This document shows, piece by piece, positions 59,017 to 64,000 of a stretch of 64,000 bases of DNA. The notes below the pieces were generated by a model, which ran no database searches, had not been told where the DNA came from, and worked only from the letters and a program-made list of their open reading frames with translations. Made by a program: the position numbers and the translations under genes. The stretch's first letter is position 1. Each line of letters opens with the position of its first letter. Source of the stretch: Rhizobium anhuiense (lineage in GTDB: Bacteria; Pseudomonadota; Alphaproteobacteria; Rhizobiales; Rhizobiaceae); NCBI RefSeq assembly GCF_003985145.1, contig NZ_ML133535.1, forward strand, positions 62,001-126,000, in the 5' to 3' direction.

Positions 59017-60038
59017 CGCCGCCAGCGGCGGCCTTCCGTCGAGACGCCGAAGTTCGCCGGCATCCGTGCGTAGGAGGAAAGCCCGGCAAGTGCTGCCAGC
59101 GGATGCGTCACCACATAAGTCGGGATGGTGCGAAGCAGCGCGGTATGCGGCGCCTTGTCCTCGAAGGCAATGCGGAATTCCGGCTTCTTCAGCGCCGGGA
59201 TGATCTTCTGCGAGATGCCGCCGGAGAGATAGACGCCACCGCGCGCCATGAACACCATCGCCATGTCGCCCGCCACGCGGCCGAGATAGGTGGCAAACAG
59301 CGAGACGGTCTCGATAGCCGCCTTGTCGGTGCCGGCAAGCGCGTGCGAGGTGATATCGGCGGGATCCTTCATCGTCGGCTGGATGCCATCGACGATGCAG
59401 ATGGCATTGTAGAGATTGACGAGGCCGCGGCCGCAGAGGATTTGCTCGGCCGAGACGCGGCCCTCGATCGTCTCGATATGCGGGAAGATCTCATAGTCGC
59501 GCTTGCTGCGCGGTCCGAGATCGACATGGCCGCCTTCGCCGGGGACCGGGATCCAGCTGTGCTGGGCATGAACGAGCCCGCCGACGCCGAGGCCGGTGCC
59601 AGGTCCGAGTACGACGCGCGAGGCGATCATGTCGCCGGTGGCGTCGCCGATGCGTTCGCGGTTTTCATCCGACAGGGCGGCGATCGCCAGCGCCTGCGCC
59701 TCGAAATCGTTGACGACCAGCACGTCCTCCATGCCGAGGCCTTCGATCATCGTCTTTGGCCGCACCACCCAGTCGCAATTGGTCAGCGGGATCTCGTCGT
59801 CGTTGATCGGGCCGGCGACGGCGAGGATCGCCGAGCGCGGCTGTACGGCTGTCTTGTCGAGCACGCCTTTCTGGATCGCTTCGTCGATCGTGGCGAAGTC
59901 AGCCGTGCGTACGTTCGGAAACTGCTTCGGTTCGGCATAGGCATCGGTCAGGATGGAGAAGCGGGCATTGGTGCCACCGATATCGCCGATCAGGATCGGG
60001 AAAGGCAGCGGAGCGGTGCTGTTATTCGGTTTTGGCAT
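59013..60038 (-). CDS. glk: Glucokinase
   Basis: 341 residues. ATP-binding phosphate-1 motif IGDIGGTNARFSIL (17-30), NDFEAQALAIAAL, LGPGTGLGVGGLVH, and the glucose-binding EGGHVDLGPRS with Glu/His. Bacterial Glk family (not ROK). Phosphorylates glucose in the cytoplasm. Starts 17 bases after mgsA, so the two probably form an operon. Confidence 0.97.
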   Translation of the reverse strand: MPKPNNSTAPLPFPILIGDIGGTNARFSILTDAYAEPKQFPNVRTADFATIDEAIQKGVLDKTAVQPRSAILAVAGPINDDEIPLTNCDWVVRPKTMIEGLGMEDVLVVNDFEAQALAIAALSDENRERIGDATGDMIASRVVLGPGTGLGVGGLVHAQHSWIPVPGEGGHVDLGPRSKRDYEIFPHIETIEGRVSAEQILCGRGLVNLYNAICIVDGIQPTMKDPADITSHALAGTDKAAIETVSLFATYLGRVAGDMAMVFMARGGVYLSGGISQKIIPALKKPEFRIAFEDKAPHTALLRTIPTYVVTHPLAALAGLSSYARMPANFGVSTEGRRWRR

Positions 60039-60055
60039 GGCCGGTCCCGTGCTGA

Positions 60056-60436
60056 TCAGGCTTCGAGTGTGGGAAGAAGTTTTATAGCGGTCGCGTGGTT
60101 GAGCGCCATCGGAATATCATAGACGATCGCAAGCCGCATCAGCGCCTTTACGTCGACATCGTGCGGCATCGGCGTCAACGGGTCGACGAAGAAGATCAGG
60201 GCATCCACCTCGCCGGTCGAAATCAGTGCGCCGATCTGCTGGTCTCCGCCGAGCGGCCCGCTTTTCAGCCTGACAACGTCGAGGTCGGGGGCGGCATCGA
60301 GCACACGTCCGCCGGTCGTGCCGGTGGCGACGATCTTCCAGCGGGAGAGAATGTCCCGGTTGGTGCGGGCGAATTCCGCCATGTCGTCCTTCTTCTGGTC
60401 ATGCGCAATCAATGCAAGGCATTTGCCGCCGGCCAT
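60056..60436 (-). CDS. mgsA: Methylglyoxal synthase
   Basis: 126 residues from ATG at 60436 (a TTG just upstream is unlikely). HDQKKDDM with catalytic and phosphate-binding residues, GTTGGRVLDA, SGPLGGDQQIGA and the Asp in FFVDPLTPMPHDVD. Converts dihydroxyacetone phosphate to methylglyoxal, an overflow route when sugar phosphate exceeds free phosphate. Directly upstream of glk, so phosphorylation of glucose and the relief route may share control. Confidence 0.96.
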   Translation of the reverse strand: MAGGKCLALIAHDQKKDDMAEFARTNRDILSRWKIVATGTTGGRVLDAAPDLDVVRLKSGPLGGDQQIGALISTGEVDALIFFVDPLTPMPHDVDVKALMRLAIVYDIPMALNHATAIKLLPTLEA

Positions 60437-60524
60437 CAACCCCTCCGCCCGAACAATTCAATCGATTTGATGGCTTCTATACCAAGAGTTTGCGATTTGA
60501 AAGACAACGCACGCCAGGCCTGTT

Positions 60525-61601
60525 TCATTGGATCGCCGGCTTGTCGTTCGGAACCGGACCGACATCGGGCAAAGCGCCGTCCGTGCCGGCGGCGGGTTCC
60601 GCGGCCGGCGCGGCAGTGAGCGCGCTTGCAGCGGACGGTCCGCCATAGGTGGCGGCCTGCATCGAGGCGACGGAAGCACCATCGAGCACGGCGGCGCAGG
60701 CCTTCGGCAGGTCGGAGACCATCATCTCGCGCGGCGGCTTCGGCGGCTTGGCACCGGGCTTCGGCGGTTTCGGCGGCGCCCAGGGCGCCGGCGTGAACCA
60801 CCAGGCGAGCGATTTGTCGCAGCCGTCGCCGGCAGGAACAGGAGCCTGCGGCGTGCATCCGGCAGCACCGGGCGGGCATTTGATGCGGATGTGGAAATGC
60901 GAGTCATGGCCATATTCCGGCCGGAGCTTGCCGAGATTGGTGCGGTCGCCCGTCCAGGTGTCGCACATTTTCTTCTTGATCGCCGGGTTGACGAAGATAC
61001 GCTCCACCTCGGGGTAGCTTGCCGCCAGCATCAACAGACGCGCCCGCGATTGCGTCCAGACCTTCGGGTCGACGGTCAGGAACTTTTCCTTCTGCAGCAT
61101 GGTGGTGAAGGGCAGATCCTCGCGCTCCTCGGCGGTCATCCGGCGCGCCGGCATCGGCGTAAACCAGACATCGGCATCGAGGCCGATCTGATGGGAGGCA
61201 TGGCCGTTGAACATCGGCCCGCCGCGCGGCTGCGCAATGTCGCCCACGAGAAGGCCCGGCCAGCCGGCATATTTGACCCCATCCTCAGAAAGACGTTCGA
61301 GCAGCGCGATCATCGCCGGATTGCCCCAGCGGCGATTGCGCGAAAGCCGCATCGCTTCCCAGGTCGGCCCGTCGGCCGGCAGCGCCACCGCACCTGTCAT
61401 GCAGCCCTTTGCGTAAAAGCCGATCGGCTGCGCCGGTCCCTGCGTCGGCAGGCTGACGGCGCCGAACTGCCCCTTGGCGCTGCCCGGACTCGGTGTCTTC
61501 TGCTGAGCTCCGACATCGCCGGCGGCAAGGCTTGCGCCGATTGCGCCGGCAAGCGTCAGTTTGCCGAATGTCCTGAAAGCCTGAGCGAAGCCGAAAGCCA
61601 T
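60525..61601 (-). CDS. mepA: Penicillin-insensitive murein endopeptidase
   Basis: 358 residues from ATG at 61601. Signal peptide (FRTFGKLTLAGAIGASLAAG), then a LAS-type zinc peptidase with NGHASHQIGLDADVWFTP (about 131-148), DSHFHIRIKCP (about 231-241) and the paired cysteines of this family. The C-terminal 100 residues are Pro/Lys/Ala-rich. It cuts D-Ala-mDAP crosslinks in the periplasm. Longer than E. coli MepA (274) because of the tail. Confidence 0.93.
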   Translation of the reverse strand: MAFGFAQAFRTFGKLTLAGAIGASLAAGDVGAQQKTPSPGSAKGQFGAVSLPTQGPAQPIGFYAKGCMTGAVALPADGPTWEAMRLSRNRRWGNPAMIALLERLSEDGVKYAGWPGLLVGDIAQPRGGPMFNGHASHQIGLDADVWFTPMPARRMTAEEREDLPFTTMLQKEKFLTVDPKVWTQSRARLLMLAASYPEVERIFVNPAIKKKMCDTWTGDRTNLGKLRPEYGHDSHFHIRIKCPPGAAGCTPQAPVPAGDGCDKSLAWWFTPAPWAPPKPPKPGAKPPKPPREMMVSDLPKACAAVLDGASVASMQAATYGGPSAASALTAAPAAEPAAGTDGALPDVGPVPNDKPAIQ

Positions 61602-61862
61602 GCTATTTCCTTGAACCGCTGCCGAAGTGATTTGCGTCAAATCTATCGTGAAAAGCGATTTTGGTGAATCGATGTTTTGGCTGGTGGTGGGAAGCGGCGG
61701 TGACGGATCGCCGCAGAGTTGCGCCGCATATTGCGAAGGCGACGCATCGAGGCGAGACGATGGCTCAAAATTTCGCGAGCCCGGCAAAAACCAAACTCTC
61801 TCCTGTTTTTCGCCCCTATTTTTCGTATTGTCGAATCAATGAAAAAACAGGGGAAAGCGTGA

Positions 61863-63692
61863 ATGACGGCTCTATGGTCGAAGATCGGTCTGTTTCTGTC
61901 GCTTGCTGCTGTGGCGCCACTGACGGCAACGGCCCAGGACCAGCCGTTTCAGATCGGAAGCTCGGTCGTTAGCCAGATGAAGTACAAACCGGGCTTTGCG
62001 CACTTCGACTACGTCAATCCCGATGCGCCGAAAGGTGGAGATCTCCGTCTTTCCGCAAGCGGCGCCTTCGACACTTTCAATCCTCTGCTTGCAAAGGGCC
62101 AGACAGCCGTAGGTCTGTCGCTTGTTTACGACACGTTGCTGAAGCCGGCCGATGACGAACTTCTCGTCTCCTACGGCCTGCTTGCCGAAGGCCTCTCCGT
62201 TCCCGATGACGTGTCGAGCGCGACCTTTCGGCTGCGGAAGGAAGCGAAATGGGCCGATGGTCAGCCGGTAACGCCCGAAGACGTCATCTTTAGTCTGGAC
62301 AAGACCAAGGATTTGAACCCGCTTGCCGGCAATTACTACCAGCACGTTGTCAAAGCGGAAAAAACCGGCGAGCGCGACGTCACCTTCATCTTCGATGAGA
62401 AGAACAATCGCGAACTGCCGAACATTCTCGGCCAGTTGATGGTCGTCCCGAAACATTGGTGGGAGGCGCCCGGACCGGACGGCAAACCGCGCGACATTAC
62501 CAGGACGACGTTGGAGCCCGTGATGGGGTCCGGACCTTACAAGATCGCTTCCTTCTCGCCCGGCGCCACAATCCGTTATGAACTGCGTGGCGACTATTGG
62601 GGCAAGGACCTCAATGTGAATGTCGGCCAGAACAATTTCCGCAACGTCATCTACACCTATTTCGGTGATCGGGACGTCGAGTTCGAAGCTTTTCGCGCCG
62701 GCAACAGCGACTATTGGCAGGAAACCACCGCTGCCCGTTGGGCGACGGGATATGATTTTCCCGCAGTGAAGGAAGGACGGGTCAAGAAGGAGGAGGTTGC
62801 AAACCCGCTGCGCTCCACCGGCATCCTGCAAGCGCTGGTGCCCAATATGCGGCGTGACCTCTTCAAGGACATCAGAGTCCGCGAAGCCTTGAACTACGGG
62901 TTCGACTTCGAGGAACTGAACCGCACTGTCGCCTTCAACAGTTACAAACGCATCGACAGCTATTTCTGGAACACCGAGCTTGCCTCTTCCGGCCTGCCGC
63001 AGGGCAGGGAACTGGAAATTCTGCAGGGCATGAAGGACAAGGTGCCGGCAGAAATCTTCACCACGCCCTATACCAATCCGGTCGGCGGCGATCCGCAGAA
63101 GAGCCGTGACAACCTCCGCAAGGCAATCGCGCTACTGAAAGACGCTGGCTGGGAGCTGAAGGGCAATCGCATGGTCAACAGCAAGACCGGCCAGCCGATG
63201 AGTTTCGAGATCCTGTTGTCGAGCCCGATGTTGGAGCGCTGGGCGGTGCCTTATGCCAGCAATCTCAAGAAAATCGGCATAGATGCGCGGGTTCGGACGG
63301 TCGATGCCTCGCAAGCTGTCAACCGCGAACGCAGCTTCGACTATGATATGATCTGGAATGTCTGGGCTGAGACCATGAACCCGGGCAACGAGCAAGCCGA
63401 CTATTGGGGATCCGGCTCTGTCAACCAGCAGGGCTCTCGCAACTACGCCGGTATTGCTAACCCGGCGGTCGATGAGCTCATTCGCATGATTATCTTCGCG
63501 CCGAACCGCGATGAACAGGTTGCTGCGATCAAAGCCATGGACCGCGTATTGCTGGCAAATCACTACGTCATCCCGCTGTTCTACCGTGATACCTATAACA
63601 TCGCCTATTGGAACACGGTCACGCATCCGGCCGAATTCCCGGCCTACAGCCTTGGCTTCCCCGATGCCTGGTGGTCGACCTCGGCAAAATGA
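61863..63692 (+). CDS. yejA: Peptide ABC transporter substrate-binding protein (YejA-like)
   Basis: 609 residues. Signal peptide (WSKIGLFLSLAAVAPLTATA), SBP family 5 fold: KGGDLRLSASGAFDTFNPLL, GLAEGLSVPDDVSSATFRLR, NPDAPKGG near the start. The YejABEF system takes up peptides such as microcin C in E. coli. The start ATG at 61863 has GGGGAAAG upstream. It is followed by a yejB gene, so the rest of the importer lies beyond the window. Divergent from mepA (261-base gap, nothing else recognised). Confidence 0.9.
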   Translation: MTALWSKIGLFLSLAAVAPLTATAQDQPFQIGSSVVSQMKYKPGFAHFDYVNPDAPKGGDLRLSASGAFDTFNPLLAKGQTAVGLSLVYDTLLKPADDELLVSYGLLAEGLSVPDDVSSATFRLRKEAKWADGQPVTPEDVIFSLDKTKDLNPLAGNYYQHVVKAEKTGERDVTFIFDEKNNRELPNILGQLMVVPKHWWEAPGPDGKPRDITRTTLEPVMGSGPYKIASFSPGATIRYELRGDYWGKDLNVNVGQNNFRNVIYTYFGDRDVEFEAFRAGNSDYWQETTAARWATGYDFPAVKEGRVKKEEVANPLRSTGILQALVPNMRRDLFKDIRVREALNYGFDFEELNRTVAFNSYKRIDSYFWNTELASSGLPQGRELEILQGMKDKVPAEIFTTPYTNPVGGDPQKSRDNLRKAIALLKDAGWELKGNRMVNSKTGQPMSFEILLSSPMLERWAVPYASNLKKIGIDARVRTVDASQAVNRERSFDYDMIWNVWAETMNPGNEQADYWGSGSVNQQGSRNYAGIANPAVDELIRMIIFAPNRDEQVAAIKAMDRVLLANHYVIPLFYRDTYNIAYWNTVTHPAEFPAYSLGFPDAWWSTSAK

Positions 63693-63842
63693 GCGGGCTT
63701 GCAATGAAGGGGCCCTCGGCTCCAAATGGCACGAGCGAATCACGACAAGCCGGCAGGGCCGGCAAGGGAAGGCTGGCGGATTGAGCGGCATTAGACTGGA
63801 CGGCGGGCAGACAGGAAAAACATTCCCGGAGGCTGAAGGCTG

Positions 63843-64000
63843 ATGGGCGCCTATATCCTTCGCCGCCTGCTTTTGATGGTTCCAACCATTGTCGGCATCA
63901 TGGCGATTTCCTTCATCGTCATTCAGTTCGCCCCCGGCGGTCCCGTCGAGCAGGTGATCGCCCAACTGACCGGTCAGGCCGATAGTGCCGACCAGCGACT
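63843..64000 (+). CDS. yejB: Peptide ABC transporter permease (YejB-like), 5' part
   Basis: Starts at ATG 63843 with GGAGG upstream and is cut by the window end after about 52 residues. They show a first membrane helix (LLLMVPTIVGIMAISFIVIQ) and the family motif QFAPGGPVEQ. Pairs with the preceding binding protein in a yejABEF-type inner-membrane importer. Confidence 0.88.
   Translation, partial: MGAYILRRLLLMVPTIVGIMAISFIVIQFAPGGPVEQVIAQLTGQADSADQR

Overview
This 64 kb window is a GC-rich chromosomal segment of an alphaproteobacterium, most probably a Rhizobium of the R. etli / R. leguminosarum group. Evidence: rhizobial protein signatures throughout, dispersed intergenic palindromes of rhizobial type, an AbcR-like small RNA between a MarR gene and polA, and CtrA-type TTAA-N7-TTAA boxes. 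Most of the window is vertically inherited core genome; I see no phage, transposase, CRISPR array, rRNA or tRNA.

Layout. 0-9.5 kb: a cut-off lytic transglycosylase, recR, a MOSC gene, ebfC, dnaX and the SRP RNA, then HIT/nudC, a WYL regulator, a VOC protein, pheA-kdsB and a membrane-anchored cytochrome c. 9.6-16.3 kb: AEC transporter, adenosine kinase, SH3 protein, 2-hydroxyacid dehydrogenase and a recF-moeB-GNAT operon. 16.3-30.2 kb: XRE regulator, dnaK and dnaJ (RpoH-type promoter on dnaK), a class A PBP, small proteins, M20 peptidase, an MHYT-PAS-GGDEF-EAL protein and a MarR regulator. 30.3-36.2 kb: AbcR-like sRNA, polA and a membrane-domain-less FtsK. 36.3-41.9 kb: a PotABCD-type ABC importer divergent from a LysR regulator.

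42.1-55.5 kb is a complete phosphonate system: GrpB-phnN-phnM-DUF1045-phnE-phnE-phnD-phnC, then a hexapeptide transferase and phnL-K-J-I-H-G, all on the minus strand, with the GntR-type repressor phnF divergent from phnG. PhnCDE import phosphonates, PhnGHIJKL (C-P lyase) attach them to ribose and cleave the C-P bond, and PhnM/PhnN recycle the ribose phosphate products. A well-spaced Pho box and a perfect inverted repeat lie between phnF and phnG. 55.6-64 kb: gpmA-dapB-ABC exporter, glk-mgsA-mepA, and the first genes of a yejAB-type peptide importer, cut by the window edge.

The least explained signals are non-coding: a candidate multi-hairpin sRNA with C-rich anti-Shine-Dalgarno-like loops at about 24.5 kb, the AbcR-like sRNA at 30.3 kb, two remote loci sharing an exact 20-mer upstream of terminator hairpins, two near-identical CtrA boxes, and a palindromic repeat family that sits directly on or beside stop codons.
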